Source of the DNA: Oryzisolibacter sp. LB2S
GTDB taxonomy: Bacteria > Pseudomonadota > Gammaproteobacteria > Burkholderiales > Burkholderiaceae_C
Assembly: GCF_040732315.1 (NCBI RefSeq)
Contig: NZ_CP160388.1
Coordinates: 62,001-126,000 of the forward strand
DNA length: 64,000 bases
Direction: 5' to 3'
Of this stretch, positions 7,731 through 15,860 are shown one piece after another; the first letter of the stretch is position 1, and each line of letters starts with the position of its first letter. Position numbers and translations under genes: made by a program. The notes under the pieces are model-generated. The model had not been told where the DNA came from. It made no database searches and worked only from the letters and a program-made list of their open reading frames with translations.

Positions 7731-8159
7731 TCAGAAGGCTGGCGGCCCGGCCAGGTCGTCGAGGATGGGGCAGTCGGGCCGCTCGTCGCCGTGGCAGCAG
7801 CCGACGAGTGCCTGCAGGCTGCGCTGCATGGCCTGCATGGCGGCGATGCGTTCGCTCAAGTTGGCGATGTGTCTTTGCGCGATCTGCTTGACCTGGCTGC
7901 TCGCGCGCGCCTTGTCCTGCCACAGGCCGAGCAGCTGGGCGATCTCGTCCATGGAAAAGCCCAGGTCGCGCGCGCGGCGGATGAAGCGCAGGGTGTGCAC
8001 GTCGGCCTCGGTGTATTGGCGGTAGCCGCTGTCGGTGCGCGCCACGCCGGCGAGCAGGCCCAGGCCCTCGTAGTGGCGCACCATGCGCGCGGAAACGCCG
8101 GCGCGCTCTGCGGCCGTGCCTATCGACACGGGCCAGTGCTGCGCGGCGGCGGGCGTCAT
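7731..8159 (-). CDS. cueR: Cu(I)-responsive MerR-family regulator
   Basis: The 142-residue protein has an N-terminal winged helix-turn-helix (SIGTAAERAGVSARMVRHYE, about 12-31), a long dimerisation helix, and a C-terminal metal loop with CCHGDERPDCP, whose two spaced cysteines match the CueR copper-binding pattern. CueR activates copper-export promoters by untwisting an over-long 19-base spacer. It overlaps the copZ stop by four bases (ATGA), so copZ and cueR form one transcript. The two divergent promoters upstream both have the 19-base spacing this regulator needs. Monovalent copper is the likely signal, although silver or gold sensing cannot be excluded. Confidence 0.88.
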   Translation of the reverse strand: MTPAAAQHWPVSIGTAAERAGVSARMVRHYEGLGLLAGVARTDSGYRQYTEADVHTLRFIRRARDLGFSMDEIAQLLGLWQDKARASSQVKQIAQRHIANLSERIAAMQAMQRSLQALVGCCHGDERPDCPILDDLAGPPAF

Positions 8160-8353
8160 GCGGCGACCTTGTAGCCTTCTTCGGTAATGGCGTTGGCGAT
8201 GACTTCGCGTGCCTTGTCGCTCTCCACGCTGACCTGCTTGGTGGCCAGGTCGACCTTGACGACGGCCTCGGTGTCGACCTCGCGCACGGCGTGAACCACG
8301 GCGCGCTCGCAGTGGCCGCAGGTCATGCCTTCGACGGTGAATTGGTATTGCAT
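8156..8353 (-). CDS. copZ: CopZ-type copper chaperone
   Basis: A 65-residue heavy-metal-associated domain with the metal motif GMTCGHC near the N-terminus (Cys 12 and 15), the length of soluble copper chaperones that pass Cu(I) to CopA. ATG 8353 is preceded by CAGGAG at a good distance; the longer open frame from 8401 would add an unlikely tail and start inside the promoter. It is the first gene of copZ-cueR and divergent from copA, from which it is separated by a dual MerR-type promoter. Confidence 0.9.
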   Translation of the reverse strand: MQYQFTVEGMTCGHCERAVVHAVREVDTEAVVKVDLATKQVSVESDKAREVIANAITEEGYKVAA

Positions 8354-8384
8354 GCTGATGCTCCTGGGGGTGATGAATGGCGCT

Positions 8385-8415
8385 ATCTTGAACCCTGACA
8401 CGGTGTCAAAGTCAA
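8385..8415 (-). promoter_or_regulatory. MerR-type promoter for copZ-cueR
   Basis: On the minus strand -35 TTGACT (8415-8410) and -10 CAAGAT (8390-8385) are separated by 19 bases that contain the dyad TGACAC-C-GTGTCA. A 19-base spacer with a central dyad is the mark of MerR-family promoters and fits autoregulation by CueR. Confidence 0.75.
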
Positions 8416-8429
8416 GCGTGGGCCGGGGC

Positions 8430-8460
8430 TTGACTTTGACATGATGGCAGGGTTTAGCCT
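8430..8460 (+). promoter_or_regulatory. MerR-type promoter for copA
   Basis: -35 TTGACT (8430-8435), a 19-base spacer TTGACATGATGGCAGGGTT and -10 TAGCCT (8455-8460). It repeats the layout of the divergent copZ promoter, and the first 12 bases from the -35 on are identical. Transcription would begin near 8467, which favours the copA start at 8496 over the ATG at 8475. Confidence 0.75.
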
Positions 8461-8495
8461 AGCCCCCATCTCCCATGAACGAACGAAGGCACAGC

Positions 8496-10712
8496 ATGAC
8501 TTCCTTGAACGCAACCCCCGCCGGCCAGCTCGACCTGGGCGTGGGCGGCATGACCTGCGCGAGCTGCGTGGCCCGGGTGGAGCGCGCACTGCGCAAGGTG
8601 CCCGGTGTGCAGGACGCGGCGGTGAATCTGGCGACCGAGTCCGTGCACCTGACGTTCGACGCGGGTCGCGCCGACATGGAGCAGCTCGCGCGCCGCGCCG
8701 TGCGCAACGCGGGCTACGAGCCGCGCAGCCTGGCCGAGCAGGAGGCCGAGCAGGACGCCCAGGGCCCCTGGGCGGGCTTTCTGCCCGTGGCCGTGGGCCT
8801 GGTGCTCTCCATGCCGCTGGTGCTGCCCATGCTGGGCGACCTGTTCGGCCGGCACTGGATGCTGCCGGCCTGGGCGCAGTGGCTGCTGGCCACGCCGGTG
8901 CAGTTCTGGCTAGGCGCGCGCTTCTACAAGGCGGGCTGGCATGCGGCGCGCGCGCTGACCGGCAACATGGATCTGCTGGTGGCCCTGGGCACGAGCGCGG
9001 GCTATGGCCTGTCGCTGTGGCTCTGGCTCACCGCCGCGCCGGGCCATGCGCCGCATCTGTACTTCGAGGCCTCGGCCGTGGTCATCACGCTGGTGCTGCT
9101 GGGCAAGTGGCTGGAGGCCCGTGCCAAGCGCCAGACCACGGAGGCCATCCGCGCGCTGCACGCGCTGCGCCCCGAGGTGGCGCATCTGCTGGGCCGTGAC
9201 GGCGAGGTGGATGTGCCGATCGCCGAGGTCATGGCCGGCGACCGCCTTGTGGTGCGCCCGGGCGAGCGCATTCCGGTGGACGGCCTGGTGCAGGAGGGCC
9301 AGACGCAGGTGGACGAGTCCATGCTGACGGGCGAGCCCCTGCCCGTGCCGCGCGAGGCCGGCGGGCAGCTCACGGGCGGCTCGATCAACGGCGACGGGCG
9401 CATCGTGATGCAGGTCACGGCCGTGGGCGGCGAGACGGTGCTCGCGCGCATCATCCGCCTGGTGGAGGAGGCGCAGGCCGCCAAGGCGCCGATACAGCGC
9501 CTGGTGGACAAGGTGTCGGCCGTGTTCGTGCCCACGGTGATGGCGATCGCGCTCGTCACGCTGCTGGCCTGGCTCTGGGCCGGCGTGGGACTCGAGACGG
9601 CGCTGATACGCGCCGTGGCGGTGCTGGTCATCGCCTGCCCCTGCGCGCTGGGCCTGGCCACGCCCGCGGCCATCATGGCCGGCACGGGTGTGGCGGCCAG
9701 GCACGGCATTCTGATCAAGGACGCCGAGGCGCTGGAGCTGGCGCACCGCGTGAGCACCGTGGCCTTCGACAAGACCGGCACGCTGACCGTGGGCCGGCCG
9801 CGCCTGACGGGCCTGCAGGTCGCGCCGGGCGTGGATGAGCCGGCGCTGCTGGCCGCCGTGGCCGCCGTGCAGAGCGGCAGCGAGCACCCGCTCGCGCGCG
9901 CCGTGGTGGCCGCGGCCCAGGCGCGCGGCCTGAGCGTGGCCCAGCCCGAGGGCGTGCGCGCCGTGCCCGGCCGCGGCACCGAGGGCGAGGTCGCGGGGCG
10001 CAGCTATCTCGTGGGCAGCCTGCGCTGGATGCAGGAGCTGGGCGTGGAGCTGGGCGCGCTGGCAACGGAAGCCGCCGTGCTGCAGGGGCAGGGCGCCACC
10101 GTCTCGGCCGTGGCCGAGCGCGTCACGGATGGTTTGGCTGCGCGCGCCCTGCTGGCCTTTGGCGACGAACCCAAGCCCGGCGCGCGCGAGGCGCTGGCTG
10201 CGCTCAAGGCCCAGGGCGTGCGCTGCGTGATGATCTCGGGCGACAACCGCGGCGCGGCAGAGGCCATGGCGCGCCGCCTGGGGCTGGACCCGGCCGCCGG
10301 CGAGGTCATGGCCGAGGTGCTGCCCGGCGACAAGGCCGCGGCGGTGATGGCGTTGAAGAAGGACGGCCAGATCGTGTCCATGGTGGGCGACGGCGTGAAC
10401 GACGCGCCGGCGCTGGCCGCGGCCGACGTGGGCATGGCCATGGGCAATGGCACGGACGTGGCCATGCACGCGGCCGGCATCACGCTGATGCGTGGAGACC
10501 CGGCCCTGGTGGCGGCGGCGCTGGACATCTCGCACCGCACCGTGGCCAAGATCCGGCAGAACCTGTTCTGGGCCTTTGCCTACAACGTGGCCGGCATTCC
10601 GCTGGCGGCCCTGGGCTATCTGAACCCCGTGGTGGCCGGCGCGGCCATGGCGCTGAGCTCGGTGAGCGTGATGACGAATGCGCTGCTGCTCAAGCGCTGG
10701 CGCGTCAAGTAA
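8496..10712 (+). CDS. copA: Copper-exporting P1B-type ATPase
   Basis: The 738-residue inner-membrane pump exports Cu(I) using ATP. It has one N-terminal metal-binding domain (GMTCASC, Cys 21/24), paired transmembrane helices, the TGEP actuator motif, the membrane copper site CPCALG (about 381), the phosphorylation motif DKTGTLT (Asp 425) and the hinge GDGVNDAP. I chose ATG 8496, preceded by GAAGG; an ATG at 8475 would sit too close to the predicted transcription start. With copZ, cueR and the divergent promoters it forms a complete cytoplasmic copper-efflux unit. The P1B assignment is secure; copper rather than silver follows from the CPC motif and cueR. Confidence 0.95.
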   Translation: MTSLNATPAGQLDLGVGGMTCASCVARVERALRKVPGVQDAAVNLATESVHLTFDAGRADMEQLARRAVRNAGYEPRSLAEQEAEQDAQGPWAGFLPVAVGLVLSMPLVLPMLGDLFGRHWMLPAWAQWLLATPVQFWLGARFYKAGWHAARALTGNMDLLVALGTSAGYGLSLWLWLTAAPGHAPHLYFEASAVVITLVLLGKWLEARAKRQTTEAIRALHALRPEVAHLLGRDGEVDVPIAEVMAGDRLVVRPGERIPVDGLVQEGQTQVDESMLTGEPLPVPREAGGQLTGGSINGDGRIVMQVTAVGGETVLARIIRLVEEAQAAKAPIQRLVDKVSAVFVPTVMAIALVTLLAWLWAGVGLETALIRAVAVLVIACPCALGLATPAAIMAGTGVAARHGILIKDAEALELAHRVSTVAFDKTGTLTVGRPRLTGLQVAPGVDEPALLAAVAAVQSGSEHPLARAVVAAAQARGLSVAQPEGVRAVPGRGTEGEVAGRSYLVGSLRWMQELGVELGALATEAAVLQGQGATVSAVAERVTDGLAARALLAFGDEPKPGAREALAALKAQGVRCVMISGDNRGAAEAMARRLGLDPAAGEVMAEVLPGDKAAAVMALKKDGQIVSMVGDGVNDAPALAAADVGMAMGNGTDVAMHAAGITLMRGDPALVAAALDISHRTVAKIRQNLFWAFAYNVAGIPLAALGYLNPVVAGAAMALSSVSVMTNALLLKRWRVK

Positions 10713-10837
10713 GTAATCTCCACAAGCAATAATTGTCAACAAAATGTCTTTCCATTGCTGGTAGATTGCAGCACTTTGTTGCATATTTACGCGTGGCGCC
10801 CGTGGAGCGCCGCCACAGAAGACAAAGGAAGACGGTA

Positions 10838-12493
10838 ATGACGATTTACGCGCTCATGCGCTGGTTCTCGATTCGCGTGCGCATGCTCGGCGCGATTGCG
10901 GTGGTGCTGTCGCTGCTGGCCCTGCTGGGCGGGGCGGGCATGCTGGGCATGTTCCGCATCCATGGGGCCAGCCAGGACTTCATTGCACAGCCCCATGCGG
11001 CCATGCGCCTGCTCGGTGAGCTGCGCGGCGGGATGGGGCAGGTCCGCCAGGCCGAGAAGGACATGATCATCCACTACGAGAAGCCCGACGCCGTGCGCGC
11101 CGCGCACCAGCGCTGGCTGGCGGCGCTGGACGGCGCCAAGGCCGCGGCGGCGGGCATTGGGCGTCTGCCGCTGCAGGAGGAACTGGCCCTGGCGCGCGAC
11201 ATTGCCACCGCGCTGGACGCCTACCGCGACCAGTTCGCCCATGTGGCGCGCCAGCTGGAGCTGGGCGGTTACGACTCGGCCACCGTGGCCAACCGCATGA
11301 GCACGCGCGCCGTGGCGCAGTTCGATGCCGCGGCGGAAAAGCTCCAGGCGCTGGACAAGGCGCTGGTCGCCGAGGTGGACGAGGCCATCGCGCACCAGGA
11401 GCACATCGCGGCGCAGACGCGCTGGCTGTTCGGCCTGGCCGTGCTCATCACCGTGGTGGTGGTGGTGCCGCTCACGTTGCTGAACATGGTGTCCATCTGC
11501 CGGCCGCTCGAGGCCGCGCGCGCGCTCGCGCAGTCGATTGCGGGCGGCGATCTGTCGCAGCGCATGCGCGTCGATGGCCGCGACGAGGTGGCGGAACTGC
11601 AGCGCGCGCTGCTGGAGATGCAGGGCAACCTGTCGGCCATGGTGGCCCAGGTGCGCGATGCCGGCGGCAGCATCACCGTGGCCAGCCAGGAGATCGCCAC
11701 GGGCAACCAGGACCTGTCGGCGCGCACCGAGCAGACCGCGAGTCACGCCCAGCAGGCCGTGGCCTCGCTGTCGCAGCTCACGGCCACGGTGCAGCAGACG
11801 GCATCGTCCTCGCAGGTGGCGAACCAGCTCGTGGCATCGGCCTCGGGCCAGGCCATGCGCGGCGGACAGGTGGTGCAGCAGGCCGTGGCCAGCATGCACG
11901 AGATCGAGAGCACCAGCCGCAGGATTGGCGACATCATCGGCCTGATCGACTCCATCGCCTTCCAGACCAACATCCTCGCGCTCAACGCCGCCGTGGAGGC
12001 CGCGCGCGCGGGCGAGCAGGGGCGCGGCTTTGCCGTGGTTGCTGGCGAGGTGCGCCAGCTGGCCCAGCGCAGCGCCGGCGCGGCCAGCGAGATCAAGGGC
12101 CTGATCCAGTCCAGCGTGCGCGCCGTCGATGGCGGCGTGCGCCATGTCGAGGACGCGGGCGCGGCCATGCAGGAGATCGTCACCAGCGTGCAGCGCGTGA
12201 CCGACATGATCGGCGAGATCCATTCGGCCGCCACCGAGCAGGCCACGGGCATTGGCGAGATGAATGCCGCGGTGGCCGAGATCGACCGCATGACGCAGCA
12301 GAACGCCGCGCTCGTGGAGGAATCGGCCGCGGCCGCCGAGTCGCTGCATGAGCAGGCCCGGCGTCTGTCGCAGGCGGTGCAGCAGTTCAGGCTGGCCGAT
12401 GGGCCGCAGGCCGCCGACCTGCCCGCCCATGCCATGCGGCCGCGCGCCGCGCTCGCGGCCGACACGCCCATGCTGCGCCTGGGCCGGGCCTGA
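10838..12493 (+). CDS. Methyl-accepting chemotaxis protein
   Basis: A 551-residue chemoreceptor with a first transmembrane helix (about 13-37), a periplasmic four-helix sensing region, a second transmembrane helix (about 194-217), a HAMP domain, and a long signalling coiled coil whose tip contains DSIAFQTNILALNAAVEAAR. It should relay ligand state to CheA/CheW at the cell pole. ATG 10838 follows AAGGAA; the longer open frame starts upstream of any likely leader. No CheR-binding pentapeptide is visible at the end (tail PMLRLGRA). No other chemotaxis genes are adjacent and the ligand is unknown. Confidence 0.93.
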   Translation: MTIYALMRWFSIRVRMLGAIAVVLSLLALLGGAGMLGMFRIHGASQDFIAQPHAAMRLLGELRGGMGQVRQAEKDMIIHYEKPDAVRAAHQRWLAALDGAKAAAAGIGRLPLQEELALARDIATALDAYRDQFAHVARQLELGGYDSATVANRMSTRAVAQFDAAAEKLQALDKALVAEVDEAIAHQEHIAAQTRWLFGLAVLITVVVVVPLTLLNMVSICRPLEAARALAQSIAGGDLSQRMRVDGRDEVAELQRALLEMQGNLSAMVAQVRDAGGSITVASQEIATGNQDLSARTEQTASHAQQAVASLSQLTATVQQTASSSQVANQLVASASGQAMRGGQVVQQAVASMHEIESTSRRIGDIIGLIDSIAFQTNILALNAAVEAARAGEQGRGFAVVAGEVRQLAQRSAGAASEIKGLIQSSVRAVDGGVRHVEDAGAAMQEIVTSVQRVTDMIGEIHSAATEQATGIGEMNAAVAEIDRMTQQNAALVEESAAAAESLHEQARRLSQAVQQFRLADGPQAADLPAHAMRPRAALAADTPMLRLGRA

Positions 12494-12504
12494 ATCGGCT
12501 CTGA

Positions 12505-12521
12505 ATCGGCCCCCGGCCGAT
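12505..12521. terminator. Short hairpin after the chemoreceptor gene
   Basis: ATCGGCC-CCC-GGCCGAT forms a 7-base stem 12 bases after the stop. There is no T-run, so it may be only an mRNA 3' end structure. Confidence 0.35.
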
Positions 12522-12624
12522 GGCGCAGGTCACGCCGGGTTGTGACCTTTGGCACTGTGCGCCGGCGCCTCGCGGTCCTATCGTGTGCTCCATGCCCGCT
12601 GGTGAGCGGGACAAGGAGTCGATC

Positions 12625-13173
12625 ATGAACGCACGCGCAATGCATATCACCCTGGCACGCGGTGCCACGCTGGCATTGGTCATGGCCATGGGGGGCGCGG
12701 TGGCGCTGCCGGCCTGGGCGGCCGGCGCGGCCGCGGCTTCGGCCGCGGGCCCGGCGGCCGCAGCGCCGGCCAACGGAGGCGGCCAGGCCAAGGCCGACCA
12801 ACCCAGGGCCGACCAGCCTGTGGCGGTGGAGGAGGATGTGACGGTGTTCGAGCTCGTGCCCGGCACCGTGTACCTCAATGGCGGCATCGGCAAGGACGAG
12901 CAGGCGCGCATGCACAAGGATGCGCACCACTGGCCGCTGCGCATGACCTTCTCCGACCGCTCGAACAACGAGTTCGTCGCGGACGTGAAGCTCAAGATCT
13001 TCGACAGGAACGGCCGCGCCGTGCTGCGCCTCAAGGACGCCGGTCCCATGACCTATGTGCAGCTGCCACAGGGTGAGTACCGCATCACGGCCAGCTACAA
13101 GAACGACATGCTCACGCGCATGGTCCATGTAGGCCCCAAGGGGCTGGACGCCAACTTCCACTGGGCCATCTGA
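12625..13173 (+). CDS. Secreted protein of unknown function
   Basis: A 182-residue protein with a clear signal peptide (hydrophobic stretch, likely cleavage after ALPAWA near residue 32), then an Ala/Pro/Gln-rich linker and a beta-rich C-terminal domain from about residue 70. The last part (MTYVQLPQGEYRITASYKND) resembles carboxypeptidase-regulatory or transthyretin-like folds, an impression rather than a firm match. The start at 12625 has AAGGAG upstream. It is followed after 33 bases by the patatin gene on the same strand and may belong to the same transcript. Confidence 0.75.
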   Translation: MNARAMHITLARGATLALVMAMGGAVALPAWAAGAAAASAAGPAAAAPANGGGQAKADQPRADQPVAVEEDVTVFELVPGTVYLNGGIGKDEQARMHKDAHHWPLRMTFSDRSNNEFVADVKLKIFDRNGRAVLRLKDAGPMTYVQLPQGEYRITASYKNDMLTRMVHVGPKGLDANFHWAI

Positions 13174-13206
13174 CCGGGCGCGCGCAGGGCATGAGGAGCA
13201 GCCACC

Positions 13207-14361
13207 ATGGCAGTCCACACCAAGGCGCAGCGCGAGGGCCGCTCGATCAACGCGCTCGTGCTGCAGGGCGGCGGCGCGCTCGGCGCCTACCAGGCCGGCG
13301 CGTATGAGGCCTTGTCGGCCTGGCCCGAGCCGCTGGACTGGGTGACGGGCATCTCGATCGGCTCGATCAACGCGGCGCTGATCGCGGGCAACCCGCCGCA
13401 GCGGCGCGTGCAGCGGCTGCATGCGTTCTGGGAGCAGGTCAGCCTCGCGCTGCTGCCCTCGCCCTCGGCGGGCGAGCATCTCGGCGCGATGCGCGGCTGG
13501 TGGGACAACGCCATGGCGCTGCTGGGCGCCTGGCAGGGCGTGCCGGGCTTCTTCCGGCCGCGCCCGCCCTGGGCCTGGTGGCCGCAGCCGCCCGAGAGCC
13601 TGTACGACACGACGCCGCTGCGCGAGACGCTGCTCGAGCTCGTGGACTTTGACCTGCTCAACGATGGGCCCATGCGCTTCTCGGTGGGCGCCGTCGATGT
13701 GCAGAGCGGCAACTTCACCTATTTCGACAACCGGGTCGAGCGCATCGGCCCCGAACACATCATGGCCAGCGGCGCGCTGCCGCCGGGCTTTGCCGCCGTG
13801 CCCGTGGACGGGCGCTGGTACTGGGACGGGGGCCTGGTGTCGAACACGCCGCTGGCGCATGTGATGCGCCACCTCGACGGCGCGGCCGACCGGCCCGTGA
13901 ACCTGTTCCAGGTGGATTTGTTTGGCGCGCGCGGTGCCTTGCCGCACACGCTCGCCGATGTGGCCGAGCGGCAGAAGGACATCCAGTACTCGAGCCGCAC
14001 GCGCATGGTGAGCGACCATGTGCGCGAGCGCCACGCGCTGCACCGGCGCCTGCGCGCGCTGGCCGAGCATGTGCCGCCGGCGCAGCGCCATAGCGCGGCC
14101 GTGCAGGCGCTGCTGGCCGACACCAGCGATCCGCCGATCACGCTGGTGCACGTGATCCACCGGCGCAAGCCCTACGAGACGCAGACCAAGGATTACGAGT
14201 TCTCGCGCCTGTCCATGGTCGAGCATTGGGCCGCGGGCGAGGCCGACATGGCGGCCTCGCTGCGGCTGCTGGCGCAGAGCGGCCCGGCGCGTCCCGGTGA
14301 GTTTCGCGTGCTCGACTACCGGCCCGACGCCAGCGTGGCCCGCGTCGTGCGCCGGAAGTGA
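13207..14361 (+). CDS. Patatin-like phospholipase with C-terminal DUF3734-type region
   Basis: The 384-residue serine hydrolase has the patatin oxyanion loop GGGALGAYQAG (about 22-32), the nucleophile elbow GISIGS (about 49-54) and the catalytic aspartate in DGG (about 215), so the Ser-Asp dyad is intact. The C-terminal third matches the extension seen in bacterial DUF3734-type patatins. The family hydrolyses acyl esters of lipids. Because the next gene encodes 3-hydroxybutyrate dehydrogenase, a role in polyhydroxybutyrate or membrane-lipid turnover is a reasonable inference. GAGGAG precedes the start. No signal peptide is visible, so it is probably cytoplasmic or granule-associated. Confidence 0.88.
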   Translation: MAVHTKAQREGRSINALVLQGGGALGAYQAGAYEALSAWPEPLDWVTGISIGSINAALIAGNPPQRRVQRLHAFWEQVSLALLPSPSAGEHLGAMRGWWDNAMALLGAWQGVPGFFRPRPPWAWWPQPPESLYDTTPLRETLLELVDFDLLNDGPMRFSVGAVDVQSGNFTYFDNRVERIGPEHIMASGALPPGFAAVPVDGRWYWDGGLVSNTPLAHVMRHLDGAADRPVNLFQVDLFGARGALPHTLADVAERQKDIQYSSRTRMVSDHVRERHALHRRLRALAEHVPPAQRHSAAVQALLADTSDPPITLVHVIHRRKPYETQTKDYEFSRLSMVEHWAAGEADMAASLRLLAQSGPARPGEFRVLDYRPDASVARVVRRK

Positions 14362-14365
14362 TATT

Positions 14366-14416
14366 GATTTGATAGCTGCTGGCGCTTGATGGACAAGGGC
14401 TGGCAATGGTTTTTAC
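14366..14416 (+). repeat. Dispersed intergenic repeat, copy 2
   Basis: Begins GATTTGATAGCTGCTGGCGC and continues CTTGATGGACAAGGGCTGGC, ending in a T-rich tail. It occupies the gap between the patatin and bdhA genes. Confidence 0.65.
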
Positions 14417-14433
14417 TTGCAATGGAGGTCATC

Positions 14434-15249
14434 ATGCACAACGCGGAAGTTCATGCGGGCACAAGGCTCAGCCTCGCGGGCAGGACGGCGCTGGTCACGG
14501 GGGCGGCCAGCGGTCTGGGCAAACGCATTGCCGAGGTCTTCGCCGATGCGGGCGCGAGCGTGGTGATTGCCGATCTCCGGCTTGCCGACGCCCAGGCCAC
14601 GGCCGACGCCATCGGCGCCAAGGGCGCCAGGACCCTGGCCGTTGCGATGGACGTGACCGACGAGGAGTCCGTGGACATGGGCTTTGCGCTGGCGCAGCAG
14701 CGGCTCGGCGCCGTGGACATCCTGGTGAGCAACGCCGGCATACAGATCGTCGCGCCGCTGCAGGACTTCCGCTTCGGAGATTGGAAGCGGCTGCTGGCCG
14801 TGCACCTCGATGGCGGCTTTCTGACCGCGCGCGCGGCCATGCGCCAGATGATGGCCTCGGGGCGCGGGGGCAGCATCATCTTCATGGGCTCGGTGCATTC
14901 CAAGGAGGCCTCCAGGCTCAAGGCGCCCTATGTCACGGCCAAGCATGGCCTGGAGGGCCTGGCCAAGGTCATCGCCAAGGAGGGCGCGGCCTGCAACATC
15001 CGCAGCAACGTCATCTGCCCCGGCTTCGTGCGCACGCCGCTCGTGGAAAAGCAGATTCCCGAGCAGGCGCAGGAGCTCGGCATCAGCGAGGAGGAGGTGA
15101 TCCGCAACGTGATGCTCAGGGACACGGTGGACGGCGAGTTCACCACCGTGGACGATGTGGCCCAGGCGGCGCTGACCTTTGCGGCCTGGCCGAGCAATGC
15201 GCTCACGGGCCAGTCGCTGGTCGTCAGCCATGGCTGGTTCATGCAGTGA
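14434..15249 (+). CDS. bdhA: 3-hydroxybutyrate dehydrogenase
   Basis: The 271-residue short-chain dehydrogenase has the Rossmann motif TGAASGLG (about 22-29), NAG (about 100), a catalytic serine in GSVHSKEAS and the YVTAK pair. The overall pattern, including [17 protein letters not shown] and the C-terminal SHGWFMQ, is that of D-3-hydroxybutyrate dehydrogenase, which oxidises 3-hydroxybutyrate to acetoacetate with NAD+ during polyhydroxybutyrate use. ATG 14434 is preceded by GGAGG; the longer open frame from 14386 runs through a dispersed repeat. The downstream stress protein and pump genes follow after 34 bases each, suggesting one transcript. Confidence 0.9.
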   Translation: MHNAEVHAGTRLSLAGRTALVTGAASGLGKRIAEVFADAGASVVIADLRLADAQATADAIGAKGARTLAVAMDVTDEESVDMGFALAQQRLGAVDILVSNAGIQIVAPLQDFRFGDWKRLLAVHLDGGFLTARAAMRQMMASGRGGSIIFMGSVHSKEASRLKAPYVTAKHGLEGLAKVIAKEGAACNIRSNVICPGFVRTPLVEKQIPEQAQELGISEEEVIRNVMLRDTVDGEFTTVDDVAQAALTFAAWPSNALTGQSLVVSHGWFMQ

Positions 15250-15283
15250 GGGCGGTCCCGTTTCCCGCGCAAGGAGGCATGTC

Positions 15284-15826
15284 ATGAGCGAATCCGGACT
15301 CCAGACCGCCGCGGCCAGCCACATCGTCGTGGCCCTGTTCTCCACCCATGCGCTGGCGGATGCCTGCGTGCGCCGGCTCGATGCCGGCGGCGTGCCGCTG
15401 TCCGCCATCTCGGTCGTGGGGCGCAACTACCACAGCGAGGAGCAGCCCCTGGGCTATTTCAACGTCGGCGAGCGTGCGCTGTTCTACGGCAAATGGGGCG
15501 CCTTCTGGGGCGGCCTCGCGGGGCTGCTGCTGGGCTCGGGCTTCTTCTTCGTGCCCGCGGTCGGGCCCATGGTGGTGCTGGGGCCGCTGACCTCGAGCAT
15601 CGTCGGCGGGATAGAGGGCGCGGTGCTCGCGGGCGGGGCCTCGGCCCTGACGGGCGCGCTCATGGCCCTGGGACTGCCGCGCAATACCGTGCTGCGCTAC
15701 GACACCGCGCTCAAGGCCGACCAGTTCCTGGTCAGCGTGCACGCGCAGGAGCAGGACGTGGCGCGCATCCGCGCGCTGCTGGCCGAGGCCGGCGGCAGCG
15801 ACATCGAGGACCAGGCCCTGAAGTGA
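15284..15826 (+). CDS. Glycine-rich membrane protein, general-stress type
   Basis: A 180-residue protein with an N-terminal soluble domain (VVALFSTHALADACVRRLDA, about 14-33) like those of general-stress proteins, followed by two glycine-zipper hydrophobic segments (about 70-95 and 100-130) and a soluble tail that again resembles a ferredoxin-like strand (DQFLVSVHAQEQDVARIRAL). The start at 15284 has AAGGAGG. It lies 34 bases from bdhA and 34 bases before the P-type ATPase gene. No precise function is known to me; an inner-membrane stress role is inferred. Confidence 0.75.
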   Translation: MSESGLQTAAASHIVVALFSTHALADACVRRLDAGGVPLSAISVVGRNYHSEEQPLGYFNVGERALFYGKWGAFWGGLAGLLLGSGFFFVPAVGPMVVLGPLTSSIVGGIEGAVLAGGASALTGALMALGLPRNTVLRYDTALKADQFLVSVHAQEQDVARIRALLAEAGGSDIEDQALK

Positions 15827-15860
15827 CGGCCCGTTCGACCATCTTGTCCGACCCCGCGCC

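Noticed and set aside
8475..8495. Earlier copA start at 8475
   Set aside because: It would lie about 8 bases after the predicted transcription start, with no room for a ribosome-binding site, whereas 8496 has GAAGG.
8910..10784. A 624-codon minus-strand frame opposite copA
   Set aside because: The translation is His/Arg/Gln-rich without domains; copA on the plus strand has a full set of P-type ATPase motifs.
11743..14406. An 887-codon minus-strand frame
   Set aside because: It crosses three plus-strand genes with recognised motifs or signal peptide and has shadow-type composition.
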